Positions 17,567-26,526 of a DNA stretch of 64,000 nt are shown here, piece by piece. Position numbers and translations under genes: made by a program. The notes below the pieces were generated by a model. That model saw nothing but the letters and a program-made list of their open reading frames with translations. It did no database searches and was not told the origin of the DNA. How positions within the stretch are numbered: the stretch's first letter is position 1; every line of letters begins with the position of its first letter. This DNA comes from Kitasatospora mediocidica KCTC 9733 (GTDB taxonomy: Bacteria; Actinomycetota; Actinomycetes; Streptomycetales; Streptomycetaceae). Location of the stretch: positions 1,178,001 to 1,242,000 of the forward strand of contig NZ_JQLN01000004.1 in NCBI RefSeq assembly GCF_000744225.1, in the 5' to 3' direction.

Positions 17567-18646
17567 ATGGCAACCTCTGTGACGACGAGCCTGCCGATGT
17601 GGCTGGCAGGGTGCACATATGACGCCGACGGCGGCAATGACCTGCGGAACTCCGGCGTGAGCGCCTATTTCTACGATCCAGGTGTCGTGTCGGGCACCAC
17701 GATCGGCCTGCTTGGCGGCGTGGTCGGTGGCGCAGGCCTGGCGGTGGCCGCCGGCTCTGGTATGACGGTGACCGCCGCGCCCGGAAGCTTCGTGGTCCCC
17801 AACACGGGGGCGCCGACGGCCGGCGGGTACGCCTCCACTCTCCCCTCGCAGGCAACCTTGACCGTACAGACGGCCGATCCCACGAACCCGCGCATCGACA
17901 TCGTCGTGGCGAACGTCGTCGACAATGGCAACAGCACCTCGCTCGGCGAGGTGCAGATCATCACCGGCATCGCCGCGCCGTCGCCGTCGGCGCCATCCGC
18001 GCCGGCAAACAGCGTCACACTGGCGCAGCTATCGGTGCCAGCCGGGACGATGGCGATATCCAGCGGCTTGATTACCGACAAGCGCGTGTACACGACCACT
18101 ACCGGCGGCATCGCGGTAGCGCCCAAGGGCAGCGTGACCGGCTACAACGGGCAGCTCGGGTACGACGCAGCGTCGGGCAGCTTCTACCACAACAGCGTCT
18201 CCGGGGCCCAGCAGATGCGCACCCTGCCGTGGGCGCCCATCACGCTGTTCAAGACCGTCGACGTGATCTCCACCAGCGGAGCCATCGTGACGGTGCTGTC
18301 AACGACGATCACCGTCGACGGCAGCACCGACATCGGCATCTACCTCAAAGCGACCGGCATCTACATGTCCGCGTCCCACGGCGAGTTCGCCTGCAACCTG
18401 CAGGCCTACATCGACAGCACCCTGCTCGATGAGATGGTCATTCTCAACACCGCCAGCGACGGCGTCGTCCGAGGCGGCGGCGCCTTCACCGCCTACACGG
18501 ACCCCTCACAGGGCACCACGCCGTCGGCCGGCACCCACACGATCAGCTACAAGATGCAGGGCCTCGACTCGACCGGCTTCAACGTCACACTGCGCGGGGC
18601 CAGCTACTCTCCGTCGATCCTGCGGGTCTTCCCGGTCGCGGCCTGA
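17567..18646 (+). CDS. baseplate / minor tail protein
   Basis: 359 aa, ATG with GTAGGAGTAGG ribosome binding site, 8 bases after the Dit gene. Residues ~1-190 look like an upper-baseplate domain with 'LPSQATLTVQTADPTNPRIDIVVANV' and 'LITDKRVYTTTTGGIAV', a pattern shared by many actinophage minor tail proteins. The C-terminal ~130 residues form a compact beta domain (TLFKTVDVISTSGAIVTV..., TLRGASYSPSILRVFPV) resembling receptor-binding or TNF-like modules. Its stop overlaps the next ATG. Exact role is inferred. Confidence 0.55.
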   Translation: MATSVTTSLPMWLAGCTYDADGGNDLRNSGVSAYFYDPGVVSGTTIGLLGGVVGGAGLAVAAGSGMTVTAAPGSFVVPNTGAPTAGGYASTLPSQATLTVQTADPTNPRIDIVVANVVDNGNSTSLGEVQIITGIAAPSPSAPSAPANSVTLAQLSVPAGTMAISSGLITDKRVYTTTTGGIAVAPKGSVTGYNGQLGYDAASGSFYHNSVSGAQQMRTLPWAPITLFKTVDVISTSGAIVTVLSTTITVDGSTDIGIYLKATGIYMSASHGEFACNLQAYIDSTLLDEMVILNTASDGVVRGGGAFTAYTDPSQGTTPSAGTHTISYKMQGLDSTGFNVTLRGASYSPSILRVFPVAA

Positions 18647-19851
18647 TGTCCATCTACACATACCTCGCCACCGACCTCATCAGCGGCCGCGTCCTCGCCG
18701 ACACCCTGCCGCTCACCGTCCAGTCCTTCGGGATGCAACTCAACGGATCCGGCACCCTGACCGGCACACTCGCCCTCAACGAGCTGTACTCCGTGAACGC
18801 CCCCGCGGTCGCCGCACTGGAATGCCGCCGAGCGGTGCTCTGGGTACTGCAGGATGGCTACCCCGTGTGGGCCGGCGTGGTGTGGGACTGGCCGGACACG
18901 AGCCGCCACGAAGGCACGCTGCCGATCTCCGCTCACACGCTGGACAGCGTGTGGTCGCACCGGCTGATCACCGACACCATCGAGTACCGGGCCGTCGACC
19001 TGTACCAGGCGTTCATCGACCTCGTCACCTACGGCATGTCCAAGCAGTCCCCGTACATCGCCAGCTTCTCCCCCGCCGCCTCCCGGCCACCCGACTACCT
19101 AGCCATGGTCGCCACCAACGGGGCGGTCTCACGCCTCGTCACGCCCAGCGGCTCCGAGGCGATTCTCGGCGTGCCGTGGACCGCATCGCACACGTACTCC
19201 GACCTGACGCAGGTCTCCAGCGCCTGGGCCGACATGTGCGCCTCAGGAGCCCTGGAGTACGCGTTCGTCCCAGGCCTCGACGGCGCCGGCAACATGGTGG
19301 TGTTCCTGCGGCTCGGCTACCTGCAGTTGGGGCGCACCGCAGCGTCAAGCGGATACACGCTGACGTACCCCGGCAACGTCCTCGACTACGGCTACCAGCG
19401 CACGGGAAGCCAGTCCAGCAACTACGTGTGGGCCACCGCGCCACCCAACGGGGCTGCCCTGCAATGGGAGTCGGCGTATCCGCACGGCGCGGACCTCGCC
19501 GACCTCGCGTCGGGCTACCCGCTGATGGAGACCACAGTGACCTGGCAAGGGTCCGTCGTGACCTCCCAGGCCCAGATCGACGGATTCGCCGCCGGCCAGG
19601 TGATGATGCGCACCCAGGCCATGACACTGCCCGTCGTCAACGTGGGCGGCGGCGGCCGCCCACGGATCCGGGACATCATCCTCGGCGACACCACCACGCT
19701 GGTGGCCACCTCCCCACTGCATCCCCCACAGCCCAACGGCGCCCCCGGCCTGCAGCAGCAGGTACGGGTCATCGGGTGGACCGCCTACCCGCCCAAGCCG
19801 TCCCAGTCCGAGTACATCCAGCTCACTACCTCCGGAGTCATCTCCGGCTGA
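18646..19851 (+). CDS. baseplate hub / minor tail protein (Gp37-like)
   Basis: 401 aa, ATG overlapping the upstream stop. The first half includes 'LECRRAVLWVLQDGYPVWAGVVWDW' and 'ISAHTLDSVWSHRLI', as in the siphovirus Gp37-like family found next to Dit in actinophages. The C-terminal part has 'QIDGFAAGQVMMRTQAMTLPVVNVG' and a 'LGDTTTLVA' stretch seen in hub proteins that describe curved beta-barrels. Together with Dit it would form the tail tip. I rely on sequence style and gene order. Confidence 0.6.
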   Translation: MSIYTYLATDLISGRVLADTLPLTVQSFGMQLNGSGTLTGTLALNELYSVNAPAVAALECRRAVLWVLQDGYPVWAGVVWDWPDTSRHEGTLPISAHTLDSVWSHRLITDTIEYRAVDLYQAFIDLVTYGMSKQSPYIASFSPAASRPPDYLAMVATNGAVSRLVTPSGSEAILGVPWTASHTYSDLTQVSSAWADMCASGALEYAFVPGLDGAGNMVVFLRLGYLQLGRTAASSGYTLTYPGNVLDYGYQRTGSQSSNYVWATAPPNGAALQWESAYPHGADLADLASGYPLMETTVTWQGSVVTSQAQIDGFAAGQVMMRTQAMTLPVVNVGGGGRPRIRDIILGDTTTLVATSPLHPPQPNGAPGLQQQVRVIGWTAYPPKPSQSEYIQLTTSGVISG

Positions 19852-19866
19852 ACGGGGGGAGACACG

Positions 19867-20172
19867 GTGCCTCTGCATCCGCCCTCCCTTGGGCAGCGGT
19901 TCGCCTCGGTGATGAAAGACCTCCAATTGCGAGTCACGAAGCTGGAGTCCCGTACCGCGTCCATCGACTCCGGCTGGCCGCTCGCCGTACTGCCCGCCGT
20001 TGTCGACGCCGGCTACACGACGGGCGACCCGCAGGTCTACATCAACGGCGCCACGGCCCTGTCAGGCCCCTATCAGTACCTCTCCTCATACACCCCCGCC
20101 GCCGGCGACAACGTCCTCGTCGCGCCCGTCGGCGTCACCAGGACCTACGTCGTCCTCGGCAAACTCGCCTGA
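19867..20172 (+). CDS. small tail-tip protein
   Basis: 101 aa, GTG start behind ACGGGGGGAGAC. A short N-terminal coiled-coil helix (FASVMKDLQLRVTKLESR) is followed by a beta domain with 'YINGATALSGPYQYLSSYTPAAGDNVLVAPVGVTRTYVVLGKL', a barrel-type pattern common in small proteins between baseplate hub and tail spike. It could trimerise through the helix and act as an adaptor. Function inferred. Confidence 0.5.
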   Translation: MPLHPPSLGQRFASVMKDLQLRVTKLESRTASIDSGWPLAVLPAVVDAGYTTGDPQVYINGATALSGPYQYLSSYTPAAGDNVLVAPVGVTRTYVVLGKLA

Positions 20173-20184
20173 CTGGAGGCTGCG

Positions 20185-22245
20185 GTGACTGCGAACGTCT
20201 ACGGCGTGACCCTGACGGACCTGCTCGGCTGGATCAACGTCCAGTCGATGCCGTACGGCGCGAAGGGCGACGGTGTCACCGATGACACTGCCGCCCTGCA
20301 GGCCGCTCTCAGCGCGGCCGGCTCCAGCGGTGTGGTCTATTTCCCGGCCGGAACCTACATGATCTCCTCCGCCCTGGCAGTGCCAAGCAGCGTGACCCTC
20401 CTCGGATCCGGTTTCAACACGACGGTCATCAAGCAGACCTCGACGACCGCGAACGGCTTCACGGCGACGAGCACGACGGCGCTGAAGATCAGCGACTTGC
20501 AGGTCTACGGTCCGTCCAGCGGCAGCGGCATGGGCATCTTCATCTCCGGTTCGCCCACCAGCTACGTGTACCTGCGGAACGTGAGGGTGGCGCACTTCGG
20601 GTCGGATGGCATCAACGTCGTCGACCCGATCATCTCGCGTTTCGATGACACCATCTCCGCGCTCAACGGCGGCCACGGCTTCAACGTCGGCGGCGCCACC
20701 AGCGCGACGGGCGGCACCAGTTGCTCGTTCACCGCCTGCTACGGGCTCGGGAACGCCCAGGCGGGCTTCTACCTGAACAACCTGCAGTACTCGAACCTGT
20801 CGGGCTGCGGCAGCGACACCAACGGCACGGGCTATTACCTGAACGCGTGCGTGTGCGTGACTCTCACCGGGTGCGGAGCGGAGTCCTCGCAGGTCAATAC
20901 GGCCCCGTACGTCGGTAACTCGTTCGTGGTCAACGGCGGCTACGGCAACTCGATCATCAGCGCCTTCGTCTACCAGAACCCGGCGATCTCATACTGGGTG
21001 ACGGGCAGCGCCACGAAGATCATGATGTTCGCCTGCTCAGACAACGGCCCCACCGGAACCGCCACCAACTCGATCAAGGTGGATTCCAACTCGCAGGCAA
21101 CCATCACCGCCCCCGTCACCACATCCCCGGTCAGCTACTCAAGCACCTCCCAGCTACTGAACGACGGCAGCGGAAACCTGCAGACCTGGGGCCAGATACT
21201 GGCAAAGACATCCGGAACAATCGCGCTCGCCGCCATGCAGAGCGGCACGGCCAGCAACATCAACTGGATCGTCACCAACACCGGCCAAGTCCAGTTCGGC
21301 TCCGGCTCGGCAACCGTCGACACCCAGATCGCCCGCACAGCGGCAGGCGCCCTCGCGATCACCAACCGCACCACAGCGCACGGCGCAGCCCTCGCCGTCG
21401 ACGGGCCGATCACCAACACCGGCAGCACCGCATCCGGCGCGGTCCTTGGGATCAGCAACGCCACCAGCGCACCCACCACCGCGAACGCGACGATCACGTC
21501 CGCCGCCTCGACGGACAAGACCCTCGCGCTGCAGGCCAGCGGCGACACGGTGCCGCGCCTCTCCTCTGATGCCACCGGCAAGCTGCAGTGGGGCCCGGGC
21601 GGGTCCACCGCCCTGGACACCGACCTGTACCGGTCCGGCGTCGGCGCCCTGGCCACCGACGGATCCCTCGCGGTCGGCACCAGCCTGACCGTCAACGGCG
21701 CGCCCGCACCCGGCGCGACCTGGCTGCCAGCCGACCTGGGATTCATCGGGTGGACGTACGACCCGAGCGGCACTACCAACACCACGCTGACCGTGTCCGG
21801 CACCGTCTACCTCGCACGCGTGCCCGTCCGTACCGCCCAGACGATCAGCAAACTCGCGATCGGCATCACCACCGCCGCCGCGACGGCGACCGCCAACCAG
21901 AGCTACCTCGGCCTGTACAGCAGCGCGGGCACGCTGGTGGCGTCCACCGCGGCGGGCGCCCTCGACACGCTGATCACGTCCGCCGGGATCCTCAATGTGG
22001 CCGTCGCGACACCGTACGCTGCCGCGGCGGGCTACTACTGGGTGGCCTTCGTCAACAACGCCACGACGGCCGCGACCGTCGCCCGCGCGAGCGGCGTGTC
22101 CCTGTCGATCTCCAACGGCGGCGCGGCCGCCTCCAGCTTCCGGTACGCCGCCAACGGCACCTCCCAGACGAGCCTGCCAGGCAGCATCACCCCCGGCTCG
22201 AACACCGTCTCCGGCGCCACCACGATGTGGGCAGCCGTCAGCTGA
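20185..22245 (+). CDS. tail spike/fibre with pectate-lyase-type beta-helix domain
   Basis: 686 aa, GTG with CTGGAGG ribosome binding site. '[19 protein letters not shown]' and '[12 protein letters not shown]' (~28-60) are the classic opening of the Pectate_lyase_3 right-handed beta-helix, which continues with Gly/Asn/Ser-rich coils to ~330. Residues ~340-500 contain repeated short strands like trimeric fibres, and the C terminus (~510-686) is a beta-sandwich with '[22 protein letters not shown]', probably a binding head. Likely a receptor-binding spike, possibly degrading surface polysaccharide. No catalytic residues can be assigned from sequence alone. Confidence 0.7.
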   Translation: MTANVYGVTLTDLLGWINVQSMPYGAKGDGVTDDTAALQAALSAAGSSGVVYFPAGTYMISSALAVPSSVTLLGSGFNTTVIKQTSTTANGFTATSTTALKISDLQVYGPSSGSGMGIFISGSPTSYVYLRNVRVAHFGSDGINVVDPIISRFDDTISALNGGHGFNVGGATSATGGTSCSFTACYGLGNAQAGFYLNNLQYSNLSGCGSDTNGTGYYLNACVCVTLTGCGAESSQVNTAPYVGNSFVVNGGYGNSIISAFVYQNPAISYWVTGSATKIMMFACSDNGPTGTATNSIKVDSNSQATITAPVTTSPVSYSSTSQLLNDGSGNLQTWGQILAKTSGTIALAAMQSGTASNINWIVTNTGQVQFGSGSATVDTQIARTAAGALAITNRTTAHGAALAVDGPITNTGSTASGAVLGISNATSAPTTANATITSAASTDKTLALQASGDTVPRLSSDATGKLQWGPGGSTALDTDLYRSGVGALATDGSLAVGTSLTVNGAPAPGATWLPADLGFIGWTYDPSGTTNTTLTVSGTVYLARVPVRTAQTISKLAIGITTAAATATANQSYLGLYSSAGTLVASTAAGALDTLITSAGILNVAVATPYAAAAGYYWVAFVNNATTAATVARASGVSLSISNGGAAASSFRYAANGTSQTSLPGSITPGSNTVSGATTMWAAVS

Positions 22246-22265
22246 CCGCAAGCACCCAACCCTCC

Positions 22266-22288
22266 GCCCCGCCAGCGTGCGGGGCTTT
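22266..22288 (+). terminator. hairpin after the tail spike gene
   Basis: GCCCCGC (22266-22272) and GCGGGGC (22279-22285) with a 6-base loop, followed by TTT. It separates the virion genes from the lysis module and lies just before the next gene's ribosome binding site. Confidence 0.55.
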
Positions 22289-22306
22289 CGCATGCCTGGA
22301 GGCACC

Positions 22307-23137
22307 ATGACTACCCGCTATCCGCTCGGTCGCTTGGTCGAGCACGACCCCCGTTCGCTCGCGTACGCGCACGGCGTGCTGCCCAAGTCCGCGATCAGCA
22401 GCGTGGATTGGACGCGCAGGGCCCCGATCCTCGACCAGGGACAGCTCGGCTCGTGCACAGGGAACGCGGCCACGGGCGCACTCGGTACGGACTCGGCCGG
22501 CCGGACCGCGAGCACCTCGGTGACCGTCAGCGCTGCGGGCGCAACAGCGTCGCACGGCCTGTTCACCGCCGGCCAGCACGTCCTCGACGAGGCGTTCGCG
22601 GTCGCCCTGTACTCCCTCGCGACGCTGCTGGACGGAATTCCCGGCCAGTACCCGCCCACCGACACCGGCTCTTCCGGCATCGGCGTCGCGAAGGCCCTGC
22701 AGGCGCTGGGCCTCGCGCAGTCCTACACGCACGCGTTCAGCCTCGCTGCCCTCAACTCGGCGCTGCAGCAGGGCCCGGTGCTGATCGGCATCGAGTGGCT
22801 CAACAGCATGTTCAACCCCGCCTCGGACGGGCGGATCCCCGTCGACCAGACGTCTGGTGTCGCCGGCGGCCACGAACTGGAGCTGTGCCGCTTCGACGCG
22901 ACCGCGGGAGAGTACTGGATCGCCAACAGCTGGGGGACCTCGTGGGGGCAGGCCGGGTGCGGCTACCTGACGGCCGCGGACCTTACGTGGCTGCTGTCCC
23001 AGCAGGGTGACGTCACCATCCCGGCCTGGGTGAGCGCGCCGACGCCGACCCCCACTCCTGTGCCGACGCCGGCCCCGGTGACGGCGCAGCAGCTCGCCAC
23101 CGGGATCCGCAACTACCTCACGTCGCAGGGGGTCTGA
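22307..23137 (+). CDS. papain-like (C1A) cysteine peptidase
   Basis: 276 aa, ATG behind CTGGAGG. All catalytic elements of a papain-fold peptidase are visible: oxyanion Gln and nucleophile Cys in '[12 protein letters not shown]' (~43-54), His in 'GGHELEL' (~188-194), Asn in '[10 protein letters not shown]' (~207-216). The C terminus is a Pro/Thr linker ([12 protein letters not shown]) and a short helix ([16 protein letters not shown]), perhaps for attachment. No signal peptide. It overlaps the PLD-like gene by one base (TGATGG). It may process virion proteins or act on host targets at lysis; which is unknown. Confidence 0.75.
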   Translation: MTTRYPLGRLVEHDPRSLAYAHGVLPKSAISSVDWTRRAPILDQGQLGSCTGNAATGALGTDSAGRTASTSVTVSAAGATASHGLFTAGQHVLDEAFAVALYSLATLLDGIPGQYPPTDTGSSGIGVAKALQALGLAQSYTHAFSLAALNSALQQGPVLIGIEWLNSMFNPASDGRIPVDQTSGVAGGHELELCRFDATAGEYWIANSWGTSWGQAGCGYLTAADLTWLLSQQGDVTIPAWVSAPTPTPTPVPTPAPVTAQQLATGIRNYLTSQGV

Positions 23138-23682
23138 TGGCCCTCGCCGACCTCACCGCCCTGGACGTACACAAGACCGGCGGGTTCCCGCCCGGCTACC
23201 CGACGGCGGTCCGTACGTTCTACAGCCCCGTCGACGACGTCCACGGAGCACTGCGGGACCTCGTCGCCTCTGCCCAGCGCTCCCTCGCCATCGCGATGTA
23301 CGGGTTTGACGACCCGGAGCTCGCCGACATCATCAAGGCGAAGCTCGCCGACCCGACGCTCGTCGTTCAGCTCACGCTGGACTCTTCGCAGGCGGGGGGC
23401 GTCCACGAGCGGGAGATCCTCACCCACGAGGCCTACCCAGCGAGTTCGGTCGCTGTCGGTCGCTCCGAGCGGGGACAGATCATGCATCTCAAGGAGGTCG
23501 TCGTCGATGGCCTCGACACGCTCACCGGGTCAACGAACTGGTCAGCGTCCGGTGAAGGTCTGCAGGACAACGCCCTGGTGGTGATCCGGGATCCGCTGGT
23601 CGCTGCCGAGGCTCGGGCTCGAATCGACGCGATCCACGTGCACATGCTGGCCGCCAAGGCGGCGAAGGGGGTCTCGTCGTGA
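23137..23682 (+). CDS. phospholipase D-like phosphodiesterase (single HKD)
   Basis: 181 aa. One complete HKD motif, '[21 protein letters not shown]' around residues 111-131, with H-x-K-x4-D and the downstream GS-T-N; '[21 protein letters not shown]' matches the N-terminal half of the PLD fold. Single-HKD proteins of this size (Nuc-type) work as homodimers and cut DNA, RNA or phospholipid. No signal peptide. Coupled to the peptidase upstream and to a membrane-protein gene downstream by start/stop overlaps. A nuclease role or membrane damage during lysis are both possible. Confidence 0.75.
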   Translation: MALADLTALDVHKTGGFPPGYPTAVRTFYSPVDDVHGALRDLVASAQRSLAIAMYGFDDPELADIIKAKLADPTLVVQLTLDSSQAGGVHEREILTHEAYPASSVAVGRSERGQIMHLKEVVVDGLDTLTGSTNWSASGEGLQDNALVVIRDPLVAAEARARIDAIHVHMLAAKAAKGVSS

Positions 23683-23972
23683 AGCGCATCAACGCAGGCG
23701 TCGACCGGGTTCTCGCCACGGTGGAGCGCCTGGCGATCGGCCGGTGGCACATCCTCGCGCTGCTGTTCCTCGGCGCCGGCCTGCTGACGCAGGGCCACAA
23801 TCAGTCGTTCGAGCTGATCGGCGGGAACTACACCAACGTCATCTCGGCAACGGTGTCGCTGCTGGTCCTCGCGGAGCAGAAGGCGTCCGAGGCGCGGCAG
23901 GCCAGCCGGCACGAGGACCTGAAGGAGCACGTCACCACTGCGGTCGCACAGGACGAGGAGGACTCCCCGTGA
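23679..23972 (+). CDS. small membrane protein, holin candidate
   Basis: 97 aa, GTG overlapping the PLD stop. Two hydrophobic segments ('[15 protein letters not shown]' ~24-38 and '[15 protein letters not shown]' ~51-65) are followed by a charged C-terminal tail ([19 protein letters not shown]...DEEDSP). Two-helix topology with a charged tail, next to an endolysin gene, suggests a class II-type holin. Other membrane proteins downstream compete for this role. Confidence 0.5.
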   Translation: MKRINAGVDRVLATVERLAIGRWHILALLFLGAGLLTQGHNQSFELIGGNYTNVISATVSLLVLAEQKASEARQASRHEDLKEHVTTAVAQDEEDSP

Positions 23973-24796
23973 CGCGCACGATGTACGACAGCGTCAGCGT
24001 CTCCAGCCTGCCGGCGGACGCGACGATGGTCGCCGGGTACGCCGACGGCCTGTACGCCAACCTGACCGCAATGCGGGCCCGGTTCCCGCACGCCACGGTC
24101 GTGTCGATCGCGGTCCGGTACACCACCCGCGCCCAGGTTCTCGACGTGGAGACGGGGGATGCCACCCCGGCGCAGGCGGTGGTGTGGTGCCGGCAGACGA
24201 TGGCGGACACCCCCAACAGCCAGCTCACGGTGTACTGCAACACCAGCACGTGGCCAGCGGTCCGGGCCGCCCTCGCTGCGGCCGGCGAATCCCCCCCGCA
24301 GTACTGGGTCGCGCAGTACGACGGCGTCGCGAGCATCCCTGGCGGCGCGATCGCGAAGCAGTACCGGACCACGCCGGGCTGGGACGCGAGCATCGTCGCC
24401 GACTACTGGCCCGGCGTCGACGCGGCCCCCACACCCGCACCCCCCAGCCCCCCACCTGTACCGCCGGAGGACATCGTGACACCTGAGGACATCGCCGCGG
24501 TCGCTGCGGCCGCCGCCACCGCCGTGTGGAACCACACCGAGCCCGACCCGTTGTCGGGCGGCACCGCCCGCATGGGCACGGTCCAGGCGTGGCGCGACCA
24601 GGTCGCGCAGAACAAGACCAGCGAGTTGGAGCGGCAGATCGCCGCGAGCACCGCTGCGATCACCGCCCTCGTCAACCAGCTCGGCGCCCAGCACGGCACT
24701 GTCGACACGGCGGCTGTCGTCGCCGCGGTGCAGGCCGCGATCGCCGCCGCGGTCGTGCACGTGGACGTCAACGTGACCGGGCCGACCGCTGCGTGA
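23969..24796 (+). CDS. glycoside-hydrolase-like endolysin
   Basis: 275 aa, GTG overlapping the previous stop (GTGA). Residues ~1-150 follow the TIM-barrel style of GH25/DUF1906-like phage lysins: 'MYDSVSVSSLPADATMVAGYADG', 'VVSIAVRYTTRAQVLDVETGDATPAQAV' with the acidic 'LDVE', and 'PQYWVAQYDG'. A Pro-rich linker (~155-170) leads to a helical Ala-rich region, likely a cell-wall or oligomerisation domain. The role would be peptidoglycan cleavage at lysis. No signal peptide, consistent with holin-dependent release. Confidence 0.6.
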   Translation: MTRTMYDSVSVSSLPADATMVAGYADGLYANLTAMRARFPHATVVSIAVRYTTRAQVLDVETGDATPAQAVVWCRQTMADTPNSQLTVYCNTSTWPAVRAALAAAGESPPQYWVAQYDGVASIPGGAIAKQYRTTPGWDASIVADYWPGVDAAPTPAPPSPPPVPPEDIVTPEDIAAVAAAAATAVWNHTEPDPLSGGTARMGTVQAWRDQVAQNKTSELERQIAASTAAITALVNQLGAQHGTVDTAAVVAAVQAAIAAAVVHVDVNVTGPTAA

Positions 24797-24827
24797 GGTG
24801 GCGCACTGAGCCGCCAGGAGGTCGCCC

Positions 24828-25160
24828 GTGACTGAGCTGCTCGGCCCCGGCGCCATCCAAGGCGGCGCCGCGGCGATCGTCGTCATCGTGATCCTCCTCG
24901 TCCTGAAAGGCAAGCTGGTGCCGCGGGCCCAGGTCGACGACCTCCGCGCGGACCGGGACGCCCGGATCGCCGCCATCACCGAGGAGCGGGACACGTGGCG
25001 CCGCGCTTTCCTGACCAGCGAGGAGGCCCGTCACGTGGCGCAGGCACAGGTCGGGGAGCTCCTGGAGACGTCCCGCACGATGGAGCATCTGCTGCGGTCC
25101 CTACCTAGGCCCGGGCAGGGGGTGGGGCATGCTCCGGCGGATCGCGGCGTGGTGTCGTAG
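24828..25160 (+). CDS. membrane-anchored coiled-coil protein of the lysis module
   Basis: 110 aa, GTG behind GCCAGGAGG. A single hydrophobic helix (~13-27, 'AAAIVVIVILLVLKGK') followed by a charged coiled-coil helix (VDDLRADRDARIAAITEERDTWRRAFLTSEEARHVAQ). One-TM plus coiled-coil architecture is shared by some spanin- or holin-associated proteins. Overlaps the next gene by 32 bases. Confidence 0.5.
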   Translation: MTELLGPGAIQGGAAAIVVIVILLVLKGKLVPRAQVDDLRADRDARIAAITEERDTWRRAFLTSEEARHVAQAQVGELLETSRTMEHLLRSLPRPGQGVGHAPADRGVVS

Positions 25161-25383
25161 GGGTGGTGCGCGGGTGGTTCGGGTGTCGTTGACGCGGCAG
25201 GTGCCGAAGCCGTCGCCGGGGCAGCGGGAGGCGTCGAAGGCGCTGTACGAGACGGAGTGCGCGCGGGATGCGGTACGGGAGCTGGGGCCGCAGGTCACTG
25301 AGGCGGCGGCCAAGATGGAGGCCTTCCGAACCCGGAACCACTTCGCGGAGATGATCAAAGCGTCGTTCGAAGGGAGTTCCTGA
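25129..25383 (+). CDS. small conserved actinophage protein (DUF7620-like)
   Basis: 84 aa, ATG at 25129 inside the end of the previous gene, with GGGGGTGGGG just upstream. A basic N terminus (LRRIAAWCRRGGARVVRV) precedes a helix with 'GQREASKALYETECARDAVRELGPQVTEAAAKMEAFRTRNHFAEMI', a pattern I associate with a small family near actinophage lysis genes. Function unknown. TGATGG couples it to the next gene. Confidence 0.55.
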   Translation: MLRRIAAWCRRGGARVVRVSLTRQVPKPSPGQREASKALYETECARDAVRELGPQVTEAAAKMEAFRTRNHFAEMIKASFEGSS

Positions 25384-25718
25384 TGGTTGATCCCTTGTCC
25401 TTCGACTGGTCCCAGGACGCCAACCTGTCCGCGTCCGCTTTAATCTTCTTCGCCTGCACCCGCACCGTCATCACCTACCACCGCCGGGCCCCATGGCGGT
25501 CCTCCCGGATCGGCCGGCACATCGTCACCGTCACCGCGTCCGTCGGGCTGCTCGGCCTGTACACCGTCGTGGTGACACTGTGGCCCGGGACTCTGCTGGC
25601 GCTGCGGGTGGTCCGTACCGTGCTGCTGGTGGTGCTGGCGTACAGCATGCACGTGCGGGCCCGACTGGTGATCGACGCGCAGCGGGAGATCGAGCCACCA
25701 CCGGGCGAGAAGGCCTGA
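25383..25718 (+). CDS. putative phage holin (multi-TM)
   Basis: 111 aa, ATG overlapping the upstream stop. Three hydrophobic helices: ~17-32 (ASALIFFACTRTVITY), ~46-66 (IVTVTASVGLLGLYTVVVTL) and ~72-88 (LLALRVVRTVLLVVLAY), then a short charged tail. Size and topology fit the actinophage holins found downstream of endolysin. It is the last gene before a strong terminator, which also suits a late lysis protein. Confidence 0.55.
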   Translation: MVDPLSFDWSQDANLSASALIFFACTRTVITYHRRAPWRSSRIGRHIVTVTASVGLLGLYTVVVTLWPGTLLALRVVRTVLLVVLAYSMHVRARLVIDAQREIEPPPGEKA

Positions 25719-25731
25719 ACGACGTAGTGCT

Positions 25732-25768
25732 GCCCCTCACTCAGCTTCGTGCTGGGTGGGGGGCGTTT
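25732..25768 (+). terminator. Rho-independent terminator of the lysis operon
   Basis: A 14-bp stem (25732-25745 with 25751-25764) containing two G-U pairs and a TTCGT loop, followed by GTTT. It marks the end of the rightward late operon. Confidence 0.7.
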
Positions 25769-25781
25769 CGTCATGCCCGGC

Positions 25782-25809
25782 ATCACTTTGCGGGCACCCG
25801 CAAAGTGAT
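25782..25809. promoter_or_regulatory. perfect 13-bp inverted repeat, operator candidate
   Basis: ATCACTTTGCGGG (25782-25794), CA, CCCGCAAAGTGAT (25797-25809). It lies 48 bases before the HAD gene and after the terminator, so it is placed to be an operator for the right-edge genes. It could also be a DNA cruciform or part of a recombination site. Confidence 0.5.
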
Positions 25810-25856
25810 CAAGGGCGGCCGCTCACCCCTAGGCAGACCCGACTACGCTGCCCGTC

Positions 25857-26507
25857 ATGACGATCCGCGCCGTGGTCTTCGACATCGGAGAGACCATCAC
25901 CTCCGACACCCGCTACTGGGCCGACTGGGCCCACTGGCTCCAAGTACCTCAGCACACCATGTCCGCGCTCGTCGGCGCCGTCGTCGCCCAAGGCCTCGAC
26001 AACGCCGAAGCGATCCGCCTCATCAAGCCCGGCGCGGACGTACCCGCCGAATGGGCTGCACGCCGAGCCGCCGGCCGCGACGAGTACCTCGACGAGTCGG
26101 ACCTGTACCCCGATGTACGGCCTGCCCTCCAGCGGCTGCGCGACGCGGGGATCTGGGTCGGGATTGCCGGGAACCAGAACGCCCGCGTCAACCAGCTCCT
26201 GCAGGATCTGCGGCTGCCGGCGGACGCGATCGCGACCTCCGCCGAATGGGGCGTCGCCAAACCCAACCGGGCGTTCTTCGACATGGTCGCGGCCTGGGCC
26301 CCCGCCGAGCACTGTCACGAAATCGTGTACGTCGGCGACCACCCCGCCAACGACATCACCCCCGCCCGCAACGCAGGACTCCGCACCGCACACCTACGCC
26401 GCGGCCCCATCGGCCACCTCCAGGCCGACCACCCCGAAGCCCAAGCCGCCGACTGGAACGTCAACACCCTCACGGAGCTCGCCGACCAGCTCACCGCCAA
26501 CCGGTAG
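25857..26507 (+). CDS. HAD-family hydrolase
   Basis: 216 aa, ATG start. Motif I 'VVFDIGETI' supplies the nucleophile Asp9 but has Gly where most phosphatases have the second Asp, as in haloacid-dehalogenase-type members. Motif III Lys is in 'EWGVAKPNRAFFDM' (~139-152) and motif IV in 'YVGDHPANDITPARNAG' (~161-177). A helical cap lies at ~20-85. Cytosolic. Found directly upstream of an XRE/TPR regulator, a pairing seen in Streptomyces accessory DNA. Substrate unknown. Confidence 0.8.
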   Translation: MTIRAVVFDIGETITSDTRYWADWAHWLQVPQHTMSALVGAVVAQGLDNAEAIRLIKPGADVPAEWAARRAAGRDEYLDESDLYPDVRPALQRLRDAGIWVGIAGNQNARVNQLLQDLRLPADAIATSAEWGVAKPNRAFFDMVAAWAPAEHCHEIVYVGDHPANDITPARNAGLRTAHLRRGPIGHLQADHPEAQAADWNVNTLTELADQLTANR

Positions 26508-26526
26508 GCGCGCTACCGTCTTCCGC

